Shown here: positions 1-5,147 of the stretch, in pieces
How positions within the stretch are numbered: the stretch's first letter is position 1
How the letters are laid out: each line of letters starts with the position of its first letter
NCBI GenBank assembly: GCA_041676645.1
Contig: JBAYRO010000055.1
Location: forward strand, 1-19,301
Reading direction: 5' to 3'
Source: JAMLIN01 sp041676645
Lineage (GTDB): Bacteria > Pseudomonadota > Gammaproteobacteria > Burkholderiales > Burkholderiaceae_E
DNA length: 19,301 bases
Program-made: the position numbers and the translations under genes
The notes under the pieces: model-generated
Databases searched by the model: none
Seen by the model: the letters and a program-made list of their open reading frames with translations, nothing else
What the model was told of the DNA's origin: nothing

Positions 1-1
1 A

Positions 2-385
2 AAAATTTCCCAGCAGCTTGTGTCAAAGTTCGAGAATCGGGGCGGCAAGTCGATCCCGCGCTGGTTAGGCTATGTGCAGCGCGCGATGGCGATCGACATG
101 CACGAACGGGGCATCGACACGGAAGGGTTGTGGGCCCTTCGGCTGCCTCGCGAACTTCAGCGCTTTTTTCAAAGCCAGATCCAGCATCAAAATAGGCTGT
201 CTGAGTTGGAGCAATTTGCGGAAGAGGATGATGTCACCAGCGAGGAGCGGGGCTGGCTCGACCTTCTGCGCCAATTGGATCGTGAGGACCGCCGCGCGCT
301 GCTGAGACTGGCGCGCTCGCTTGCGGCTCGGCCGGCCGGCACAACGCTGCATGATAGGTCACACACATACAGGGGGGAGGGGTGA
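2..385 (+). CDS. Partial HTH-like regulator (5' end outside window)
   Basis: The reading frame is open from base 2, so the gene probably begins before the window. A GTG at 20 is an internal alternative, but it has no Shine-Dalgarno sequence. The first visible residues (ISQQLVSKFEN) look like the recognition helix of an Xre/Cro-type helix-turn-helix, which would make this the C-terminal part of a DNA-binding protein. The rest is charged and helical, ends with a DREDRRALLRLARSLA-like helix, and has no recognisable enzymatic motif. Its stop overlaps the next start (GTGA), so the two are translationally coupled. The HTH call rests on about ten residues and is tentative; function is unknown. Confidence 0.6.
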   Translation, partial: KISQQLVSKFENRGGKSIPRWLGYVQRAMAIDMHERGIDTEGLWALRLPRELQRFFQSQIQHQNRLSELEQFAEEDDVTSEERGWLDLLRQLDREDRRALLRLARSLAARPAGTTLHDRSHTYRGEG

Positions 386-750
386 GATTCGCACTTTGTG
401 CTGTTGCGACGCTGGCACTGGCGACGTCGGGGCAGGCCACCAGTGCGCCGCTGCCGGACCCGATTGCGTTGCCGGCGGATCTCAACGTCAAGACAGTCGT
501 CGATGGAAAGACGTTTCGCGTCCGCGCGAAGGCGCGGACCGTATGGGTCTATCGCAAGTCCCTGTACGTGATGCCCACGCCCGAGCTGATGCATGCCATG
601 CGGCAGGCAGTCCGACAGGCGACCGGATGCGAGGCGACAGATTATTACTTTGTGAGCGCGGCTTTTACCGGCATGCTGGATTGCTCCGGCAGGGCGGATT
701 CTGGTGCAGGGGCGGGGGACGATGATGCGGCGTCGCCTGTGGGCCTATGA
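382..750 (+). CDS. Small secreted protein of unknown function
   Basis: This 122-residue protein starts at GTG 382 behind a strong purine-rich ribosome binding site (AGGGGGGAGG). Residues 1-22 form a typical Sec signal peptide: a short positive start, a hydrophobic core, and a small-residue cleavage region ending in ATSA. The mature protein has two cysteines (about C83 and C101) that could pair in the periplasm, and a Gly/Ala/Asp-rich tail. I do not recognise the family. It overlaps its upstream neighbour by 4 bases (GTGA) and its downstream neighbour by 4 bases (ATGA), so it belongs to the same small operon. Export suggests a periplasmic or cell-envelope role, but nothing more specific is supported. 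Confidence 0.7.
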   Translation: MRFALCAVATLALATSGQATSAPLPDPIALPADLNVKTVVDGKTFRVRAKARTVWVYRKSLYVMPTPELMHAMRQAVRQATGCEATDYYFVSAAFTGMLDCSGRADSGAGAGDDDAASPVGL

Positions 751-983
751 CCGATAATTCGCACGGCGACATCGAGGACGAAGCCGAGTTCCGATCGGCG
801 CTCGTCCAGTCGCTGCTCGACCAATCCGCGCTCAACATCCAGGTCCTGGCGCTGCTGACACAGATGTTTTCGAGCGAGGATGACGCCCGGCAAAAGCTGC
901 GTCCGCTCGCGAACCGGGCAACGGACCTGATCCGCCTGCAGGCTTCGCTGTTCAAATTCCTGACCGAGGAGCGCGGAAAGTGA
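747..983 (+). CDS. Small acidic helical hypothetical protein
   Basis: A 78-residue protein that I do not recognise. The N-terminus is acidic (GDIEDEAEF) and the remainder is predicted to be largely alpha-helical, with no cysteine, signal peptide or membrane segment. It begins in an ATGA overlap with the secreted protein upstream, and its stop overlaps the GTG start of the coiled-coil membrane protein downstream (GTGA). Position in a run of overlapping genes argues that it is real and made together with its neighbours, perhaps as a partner of the membrane-anchored coiled-coil protein. That partnership is inference only. Confidence 0.65.
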   Translation: MTDNSHGDIEDEAEFRSALVQSLLDQSALNIQVLALLTQMFSSEDDARQKLRPLANRATDLIRLQASLFKFLTEERGK

Positions 984-1330
984 GCCTCGACACGCGCCTC
1001 AATGATATCCACGCGAAGCAGAAGGAACTTTCTGTTATGCAGGAGCAGCTGCTCACCCGGCTCGAGAGTGGGAACGGAGGCGGCGGCTCAGGAGGCACGG
1101 GATTGAAAGACCGCATTTCGCGTCTTGAAAGCCAGTTCGACAAACTGCGCGACGACAACGTGACCTTACGCGACCGTATCGGCTCGCAGAGCGAGCGCCT
1201 GACGCAGCTGATCGAGAAAGTCTCGCATCTTCCCAGCAAGGGCTACATCGATGCGCGGCTGCTGGGGCTGCTCGTCCTCATCGCCGCATTCATCACCTTC
1301 GGCGAGAAGCTGCAGGCGCTGGTGCGCTGA
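980..1330 (+). CDS. Coiled-coil protein with Gly-rich hinge and C-terminal membrane anchor
   Basis: A 116-residue protein starting at GTG 980 in a 4-base overlap with the preceding stop. Visible architecture: a first helical/coiled segment (about residues 4-29), a flexible glycine-serine linker (31-41), a second heptad-like coiled coil (42-82), then one hydrophobic segment (about 92-108) with a short basic tail. This predicts a tail-anchored inner-membrane protein with a long cytoplasmic coiled coil. The layout resembles small phage membrane proteins such as XhlA-type lysis accessory proteins, but no endolysin is visible nearby and I see no direct family signature. A role in lysis, or in superinfection control at the membrane, is possible but unproven. 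Confidence 0.7.
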   Translation: MSLDTRLNDIHAKQKELSVMQEQLLTRLESGNGGGGSGGTGLKDRISRLESQFDKLRDDNVTLRDRIGSQSERLTQLIEKVSHLPSKGYIDARLLGLLVLIAAFITFGEKLQALVR

Positions 1331-1358
1331 CCGCCGCACACCCGCCAAGGGGAAAGAC

Positions 1359-1553
1359 ATGGCGAACGAACTGGACGATATCCGCGCGCAGGCCGATTGC
1401 CCGCAATGCGGCGCGCCGCTCAGCGTGAGCTACCGGGCCCTGCGGCTGGGCAGGACGGTCGAGTGCCCGGGCTGCGGGGAGACCGTCAAGCCGGTCGACG
1501 CCACGCCGATCGGCGCGGTGCAGCGCCTGATCGACGAGGCGGACGAGAGCTAG
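1359..1553 (+). CDS. Small zinc-ribbon protein
   Basis: A 64-residue protein starting at ATG 1359 behind AAGGGGAAAG. Two CxxC knuckles (CPQC at residues 14-17 and CPGC about 20 residues later) form a likely four-cysteine zinc ribbon, as in small nucleic-acid- or protein-binding ribbons. An in-frame start further upstream (1251) would run through the preceding gene and is less likely. It is the last gene of the left plus-strand cluster. Its stop lies 28 bases from the stop of the convergent Xre gene. Zinc binding is a firm prediction; the ligand or partner is unknown. Confidence 0.75.
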   Translation: MANELDDIRAQADCPQCGAPLSVSYRALRLGRTVECPGCGETVKPVDATPIGAVQRLIDEADES

Positions 1554-1581
1554 CTGCGCACCCCGCCGCGATCGGCGCCGT

Positions 1582-1923
1582 TCAGACCAGATCGTCGATC
1601 GTCAGTCCGAGGGCTTCGGCGAGCTTGCGGACGGTCCCGATCGAGCCGGCCTTGCGGCCGGCCTCGATGTCGGCGATCTGAACGCGGTTCACGCCGGCCG
1701 CGTCGGCCAGCTGCTGCTGGGTGAGGCCGCGCAGATCGCGGTACACGCGCAAGGGCGTTTCGCCGGCAAGCAGCCGATCGACGAAGGCGGCAGGAATGAG
1801 CTCTTCCTCCCCCGAGGCGTGTCGGGCCATCGCGCGGTCATAGGCGCGCAGCTCCTCGAGCTCCTCGGTTGCGGCGAAGAGCCGATCATATTCGCCGCGC
1901 GTGATCTTCACCATGCCGTTCAT
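1582..1923 (-). CDS. Xre-family antitoxin-like regulator, third gene of hicAB operon
   Basis: A 113-residue protein. The C-terminal half (about 57-113) is a clear Xre/Cro helix-turn-helix (LTQQQLADAAGVNRVQIADI, then a helix ending in LGLTIDDLV). The N-terminal half begins MVKITRGEYDRL and is helical. Known background: proteins of this shape are commonly antitoxins encoded beside RelE/ParE-type toxins. No such toxin is visible here. Instead the ATG at 1923 overlaps the hicB stop in an ATGA junction, so the gene is co-translated with hicB. It may add DNA binding to operon autoregulation, be an orphan antitoxin kept after toxin loss, or neutralise toxins in trans. An internal ATG at 1914 is an alternative start. 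Confidence 0.85.
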   Translation of the reverse strand: MNGMVKITRGEYDRLFAATEELEELRAYDRAMARHASGEEELIPAAFVDRLLAGETPLRVYRDLRGLTQQQLADAAGVNRVQIADIEAGRKAGSIGTVRKLAEALGLTIDDLV

Positions 1924-2333
1924 CGATGTGCGCCTTCGATTTCGTTGCGGGCGGCCTGGGCGATAAACGCGCTTCGGGTCAGGCTGCGCTCGGCCGCGGC
2001 CTTGTCGATCGCGTCGAGGATGCCGCGCTCGATCGACAGGTTGACGCGCTTCACCCGGTGATCGTTGCTGATGCGCGGCACCGCGATCAGCGTGCCACCG
2101 GCCGCGAGCTCCTCGGCCGCGGCTGCCTTGACCTCGTCGAGGCCACGGGGCTCGACTTCGTCCTGGTCCTCGAACCACAGATCCAGAGCTTCGCAGGCAT
2201 TGGGGAGCACGTCCTCGACCCTGTCCGCCGCCGAATGGCAGCCGGGCAGATCAGGAAAGCTCACGCCGTAGGCGCTGCCTTCGTCCTGATGCATGATCGC
2301 ATAGAAGTACTTCACTTCGTCACCTTTCTGCAT
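1920..2333 (-). CDS. hicB: HicB-family antitoxin with ribbon-helix-helix domain
   Basis: This protein is expected to neutralise HicA and repress its own operon. Residues 7-55 carry the HicB fold signature (a YFYAIMH strand, then VSFPDLPGC, then an EALDLWFED helix). Residues 93-133 (VKRVNLSIERGILDAIDKAA onward) form a CopG-like ribbon-helix-helix DNA-binding domain. The start is uncertain. ATG 2333 gives 137 residues but has no Shine-Dalgarno. GTG 2315, which yields a protein starting at VKYFYAI, lies behind AAAGGTGA and fits the usual family start better. The gene begins 10 bases after hicA ends and overlaps the Xre gene by 4 bases. The hicA-first order is typical of the family. HicB assignment is firm. 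Confidence 0.92.
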   Translation of the reverse strand: MQKGDEVKYFYAIMHQDEGSAYGVSFPDLPGCHSAADRVEDVLPNACEALDLWFEDQDEVEPRGLDEVKAAAAEELAAGGTLIAVPRISNDHRVKRVNLSIERGILDAIDKAAAERSLTRSAFIAQAARNEIEGAHR

Positions 2334-2343
2334 TGGGGGCTGG

Positions 2344-2526
2344 TCAAAGCCAGCCCGCCATCTTCGCTATCGACCGGGCCGTGCCGGTTGGCAGGTCCTT
2401 CTTGGGATGCGGGACGATCACCGTCTTGCCGCCCTTGCGGAACTTGGCATGCGAGCCCTTGGTAGAGACGTGCTCCCAACCTTCCGCTTCGAGCCGCTTG
2501 ACGATCTTCTTGCTGTCCGTTTCCAT
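2344..2526 (-). CDS. hicA: HicA-family mRNA interferase toxin
   Basis: A 60-residue double-stranded-RNA-binding-fold toxin; HicA proteins cleave mRNA and arrest growth until HicB binds them. The sequence has the family order: KIVKRLEAEGW helix, TKGSHAKF strand with the catalytic histidine (about H26), TVIVPHPKKDLPTGTARSIA, and a final AGW. The length matches the family. The ATG at 2526 is chosen because the protein then starts in the family-typical place; in-frame starts at 2544 and 2562 would add an atypical N-terminus and run through the promoter. No Shine-Dalgarno precedes the ATG, and the predicted leader is only about 10 bases, so translation may be leaderless-like. The nearby operator repeats suggest autoregulation. 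Confidence 0.93.
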   Translation of the reverse strand: METDSKKIVKRLEAEGWEHVSTKGSHAKFRKGGKTVIVPHPKKDLPTGTARSIAKMAGWL

Positions 2527-2586
2527 GCGCAAATAAATACACATTATAGGGTGGGTGGTCAAGGGTGATGCGCAAATAAATGCGCA
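2526..2586 (-). promoter_or_regulatory. hicA promoter with two operator-like repeats
   Basis: This is an AT-rich island in otherwise GC-rich DNA. The minus strand carries a perfect -10 hexamer TATAAT (2543-2548). Two copies of an 18-bp element flank it: TGCGCAAATAAATGCGCA at 2569-2586 (half-sites TGCGCA around AATAAA) and the degenerate TGCGCAAATAAATACACA at 2526-2543. They are offset by 43 bp, about four helical turns. The proximal copy would cover the start point and touches the hicA ATG; the distal copy abuts the -35 region. No good -35 hexamer is seen at 16-18 bp. Expected ligands are the HicB ribbon-helix-helix domain or the Xre protein. Confidence 0.7.
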
Positions 2587-2701
2587 TTCATGCGACCCCG
2601 CTGAACAGGGCCGGCCGCGACAACGCCGGGAGCGGGGGTATCGCGCGGGGGTATGCGCGGCGACGCTGCGGCGCGCGCGGCACGGATCGCCGTCGCGTTG
2701 G

Positions 2702-2740
2702 CGCCGATCGCGGCGGAGGGAGTATCCGCCGCGATCGGCG
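2702..2740. repeat. Perfect 16-bp inverted repeat, 7-base loop
   Basis: CGCCGATCGCGGCGGA at 2702-2717 is followed by the loop GGGAGTA (2718-2724) and the exact reverse complement at 2725-2740. It lies between the hicA promoter and the LexA-like gene, about 80 bases before that gene's start. There is no T-run on either side, so it is not a classical intrinsic terminator. It could be a transcription barrier, an attenuator in the leader of the downstream gene, or a dispersed intergenic repeat. Confidence 0.85.
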
Positions 2741-2819
2741 GTGCAAGCCGGCCCCGGCCTGGCAAGCCCTTCTATCTGTGGGTTTTCATGCTATGTTCCG
2801 CATCCAAGGAGGCGGGGGC

Positions 2820-3230
2820 ATGGCGAGCAGCGAAGGTCGGTCGCGGCTGACGCCGGCCATGTCGAGCCGGCGGCTGCAGGTGCTGGACTTCGTCCGCGAC
2901 TACATCGTCAGGCACAGCGAGGCGCCGTCGCTGAGCGAGATCGCCAATGGCTGCGGCATAGGCCGGACGCGGGCGCATGCGCTGGTGCGCACCCTCGTTC
3001 GCCAGGGCCACCTGATGCGGCGGCGCGGGGTGCGCGGCCTGATGCTTCCCAGCGCGATCGAGGAAGCCAAGCGCAAGCTGCGGCTGGCCGGGTACCGGAT
3101 CGACGAAAGCTCCGAAGGGCCCTGCACAAATTCGAGACTGCTGCCGCTGCCGGCGCTCGACTACCTCGAGGAGGCGCAGCAGCGGGAGGATGAGAATGAC
3201 GACAGCGGCGACGGCGAGCGGGGCGAATAG
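2820..3230 (+). CDS. LexA-type winged-helix DNA-binding protein lacking the protease domain
   Basis: A 136-residue protein started at ATG 2820 because a perfect AAGGAGG (2806-2812) sits 7 bases upstream; ATG 2793 is in frame but has no such site. Residues 15-77 match the LexA N-terminal winged helix: SSRRLQVLDFVRDYI, then SLSEIANGCGIGRTRAHALV, then a basic wing ending RGLMLP. In true LexA and S24 repressors a self-cleaving Ser-Lys protease domain follows. Here there is only a helical, acidic tail (DENDDSGDGERGE), so RecA-stimulated self-cleavage is not expected. It is probably a phage regulator. Its 3' end overlaps the next gene by 41 bases. Confidence 0.85.
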   Translation: MASSEGRSRLTPAMSSRRLQVLDFVRDYIVRHSEAPSLSEIANGCGIGRTRAHALVRTLVRQGHLMRRRGVRGLMLPSAIEEAKRKLRLAGYRIDESSEGPCTNSRLLPLPALDYLEEAQQREDENDDSGDGERGE

Positions 3231-3792
3231 CTGGCAGCAGCGCCACCCGAAAAAGGCCGCGCAGGAGCTGGCGCTGCGGCGCGAACGCCGCCTCATCCGC
3301 AAGGAATGGTCGCACAAGGTCAACGGGACGCCCGAGACGCATTATCGCGCCAGTCATGCCCGCCAGGGATCGCTGGCGCGGCTGTACCAATCGGGCGCGA
3401 TCGACATCGAGCAGCTGAGCGCATCGCAGGAGATCGCCGCGGTGCATGAGCGCATCGGCGCCGACGTGACGGTGCGCACGGTCAGCCTGGAGACCCGTGT
3501 CGACACCGGCCGGACAGCGGCGCAGACGTTCTTCGAGAAGCTCGGCGCGGTGAGGGCGGAGGTTGCGTATACCCGCTGGCGCGCCGCGCTGCCGGGCCCG
3601 GCAGCGCCGATCCTGGACATGATCGCCGGCGACGTCGCCTATACCGAGGCGGCGCGCCGCTACAGCATGCACAATCGGCGCGCCAAGCGGCTGCTGATCC
3701 AGTCGCTCGATCTCTGGCCGGCCATGGCCAGGCAGGCACGCGACGAGATCGACGAGGCGACGCTGATCGCCGCGCAGGCGGGCATCCTCTGA
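3190..3792 (+). CDS. Putative phage regulator with C-terminal helix-turn-helix
   Basis: A 200-residue basic protein. ATG 3190 lies directly after GGGAGG, and an in-frame ATG at 3196 has slightly better spacing. The N-terminus is Arg/Lys-rich. Residues about 147-176 (GDVAYTEAARRYSMHNRRAK followed by RLLIQSLDLW) look like a sigma-4/HTH unit of the type used by phage late regulators, and the protein loosely resembles DUF6456-type alphaproteobacterial proteins. It ends 182 bases before the packaging operon, with a hairpin terminator in between. That is the position held by late-gene activators or antiterminators in lambdoid phages. DNA binding is a reasonable inference; the specific role is hypothesis. 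Confidence 0.6.
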   Translation: MRMTTAATASGANSWQQRHPKKAAQELALRRERRLIRKEWSHKVNGTPETHYRASHARQGSLARLYQSGAIDIEQLSASQEIAAVHERIGADVTVRTVSLETRVDTGRTAAQTFFEKLGAVRAEVAYTRWRAALPGPAAPILDMIAGDVAYTEAARRYSMHNRRAKRLLIQSLDLWPAMARQARDEIDEATLIAAQAGIL

Positions 3793-3798
3793 TCCCTG

Positions 3799-3825
3799 CT
3801 TCTGGCCCCCTACTTCTGGCCCCCT
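3799..3825 (+). repeat. 13-bp tandem direct repeat in non-coding gap
   Basis: CTTCTGGCCCCCT occurs at 3799-3811 and again at 3813-3825, a period of 14 bases. It lies just after the stop of the HTH gene, in the 182-base non-coding gap (3793-3974) before the packaging operon. It could be a binding site for the adjacent regulator. I see no convincing -35/-10 promoter in this gap. Confidence 0.7.
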
Positions 3826-3922
3826 GAACAAAAACGAGACTGCCCGAACGGCCACGGAACTGGCAAATCCGACCCCGCCACAGTTGCGTCCGCCTGGCCT
3901 GGACCGCAGCTCTTCCCCCCGG

Positions 3923-3956
3923 AAGGCCCGCTACCGACCCTGGTGGCGGGCCTTTC
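3923..3956 (+). terminator. Hairpin terminator upstream of the packaging operon
   Basis: AAGGCCCGC (3923-3931) pairs exactly with GCGGGCCTT (3946-3954) around a 14-base loop. The following T-run is only TTTC, so termination may be partial. It lies about 20 bases before the first gene of the phage operon and is oriented against rightward read-through from the regulator genes. The core stem GGCCCGC/GCGGGCC recurs in the terminator at 13845. Confidence 0.6.
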
Positions 3957-3974
3957 GCATTTCCGGAGCCCTCC

Positions 3975-4166
3975 ATGCGCCCAACATTGCGCACAAGGGC
4001 CACGCCAAGCCTCGCGGCGCTGGTCGACGCCGAGGTCGACCGGCTCGACGGCCTGGTAGCGGCGGTGCGCGCGGGTATCCGCAGCCCGGCCCACTATGCC
4101 GAGCTGGAAGAGCAGGCCGACGCGATCGGAACCCGGCTGCGCGCAGCCTTTCGGAGCAACCGATGA
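3975..4166 (+). CDS. Small phage hypothetical protein
   Basis: A 63-residue helical protein started at ATG 3975 with GGAG 7 bases upstream. Basic residues dominate the start (MRPTLRTRAT), and the body (LVDAEVDRLDGLVAAVRAGI, then YAELEEQADAIGTRLRAAF) looks like a helical hairpin. I do not recognise it. It is the first gene after the hairpin at 3923 and overlaps the next gene by 4 bases (ATGA), so it appears to open the phage operon. Confidence 0.65.
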   Translation: MRPTLRTRATPSLAALVDAEVDRLDGLVAAVRAGIRSPAHYAELEEQADAIGTRLRAAFRSNR

Positions 4167-4324
4167 TCGACATAGGCAAACTGCGCCGGCGCATCGCTGT
4201 GATGGCCATGCCCGACGACGAGACAACGGTTACGCGCCGCTGCCTCGAGCAGATGGTGGCGGAGCTGAGCGCGGCGCGCTCGGCCGGCAGCCGCGCTCCC
4301 GAGCCGACGGCGCGCGCGCTTTGA
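4163..4324 (+). CDS. Very small phage hypothetical protein
   Basis: A 53-residue protein starting at ATG 4163 in an ATGA overlap, with GGAG (4153-4156) upstream. It begins MIDIGKLRRRIAVMAMPDDE and continues as a helix (CLEQMVAELSAARSA). No domain is recognised. Translational coupling on both sides is the main evidence that it is a gene. Confidence 0.55.
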   Translation: MIDIGKLRRRIAVMAMPDDETTVTRRCLEQMVAELSAARSAGSRAPEPTARAL

Positions 4325-4638
4325 CCTGGCTGCGCGTGCTCAACGCCGTTCTCGAGCTGTGCGACGGGCGCGGCCGGCTGGTCGCTCACACCGAAAAGCC
4401 GTGGTGGAGCGCCACGTTCAACGGCGTGCGGCATGAGCTGCTGCTCTCGTTCGAGGGCGAGGAGGCCACGCTGATCGGCGAGGCGCTCATCGCGGAGCTG
4501 CCGGGCATCGAGTTTTCGCTGCCCGGCCAGATCGTCGTCGAGGCCAGGGTCGAGTGGGCGCGCCGACAGACCGATCCGCAGCGCCTCGACTGCCAGTTGA
4601 TGCTGCTGCTGCTCGATGAGGAGAGGGCCGCCGCATGA
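4321..4638 (+). CDS. Phage hypothetical protein
   Basis: A 105-residue protein in a frame open well upstream. The best start is TTG 4321, which overlaps the preceding stop (TTGA). GTG 4336 is the other candidate; neither has a clear Shine-Dalgarno. The protein alternates predicted strands and helices (WWSATFNGVRHELLLSF, EEATLIGEALIAELPGIEF, QIVVEARVEWARRQ) and has an acidic C-terminus. No cysteine-rich, membrane or known enzymatic motif stands out. Its stop overlaps the Gam-like gene's start (ATGA). It may work with Gam in DNA metabolism, but only proximity suggests this. Confidence 0.6.
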   Translation: MTWLRVLNAVLELCDGRGRLVAHTEKPWWSATFNGVRHELLLSFEGEEATLIGEALIAELPGIEFSLPGQIVVEARVEWARRQTDPQRLDCQLMLLLLDEERAAA

Positions 4639-5147
4639 GTGCGCACCGCATCCCCCGGACCACCGAGCAGGCTACCGCCATGCTCGAGCGTTTCGCCGTG
4701 CTCGCCGACGAGATCGGCGCGGTCGAGGCTGATCGCAACGCCGCGATCGCCGACGCCAACGCCATCGCCGACAAGGCGCTCGAGCCCCTGCTGGCCGAGC
4801 AGGGCGTGTTGCTGACCAAGCTGGAGCCCTGGTGGGCCAAGGCCTCGGCCGAGCTGACCAAGGGCAAGCGCAAGTCGATCGAGCTGGGCGGATGCATGAT
4901 CGGCAGCCGGCTGGGCCGCGATACGCTGGGCACGGCCGACGAGCTGGAGCCGGTGATCGCCTGGCTGCAGAAGCGTGAATGGGCCGCGCCTCTGCTGCGC
5001 GTGACCACGACGATCGACAGGGCGGCCGTGCTCAAGTCGATCGACGGGTGCTACAAGAGGCAGCTGGCGAACATGGGCTTCTCGAGAATCGCTGGGGCCG
5101 AGACGTTTTATGTCGTCCGGGCCGAGCAGCAGGGCACACGGGCATGA
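4635..5147 (+). CDS. gam: Mu Gam-like DNA-end-binding / host nuclease inhibitor protein
   Basis: A 170-residue protein of Mu Gam family size and layout. An N-terminal long helix (residues about 10-60, with LADEIGAVEADRNAAIADAN) leads to the characteristic TKGKRKSIELGGCMIGSRLG strand region, followed by ELEPVIAWLQKREW and a C-terminal VLKSIDGCYKRQLANMGFSR segment. Gam proteins are Ku-like dimers that coat double-stranded DNA ends and block exonucleases such as RecBCD. In this phage it could protect linear genomes during infection, recombination or packaging. It overlaps both neighbours by 4 bases. The family call comes from pattern recognition, without an alignment. Confidence 0.75.
   Translation: MSAHRIPRTTEQATAMLERFAVLADEIGAVEADRNAAIADANAIADKALEPLLAEQGVLLTKLEPWWAKASAELTKGKRKSIELGGCMIGSRLGRDTLGTADELEPVIAWLQKREWAAPLLRVTTTIDRAAVLKSIDGCYKRQLANMGFSRIAGAETFYVVRAEQQGTRA

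Noticed and set aside
1564..1577. CGCCG-CGAT-CGGCG as a bidirectional terminator between convergent genes
   Set aside because: The stem is only 5 bp and there is no T-run on either strand; similar words recur by composition.
2543..2562. TTGACC and TATAAT on the minus strand as a -35/-10 pair for hicA
   Set aside because: They are only 8 bp apart, too close for sigma-70; only the -10 element is retained.
2580..2819. Coding extension of the LexA-like gene upstream of 2820
   Set aside because: The stretch encodes Arg/Gly-rich low-complexity sequence and contains the large inverted repeat; the AAGGAGG before 2820 marks the start.
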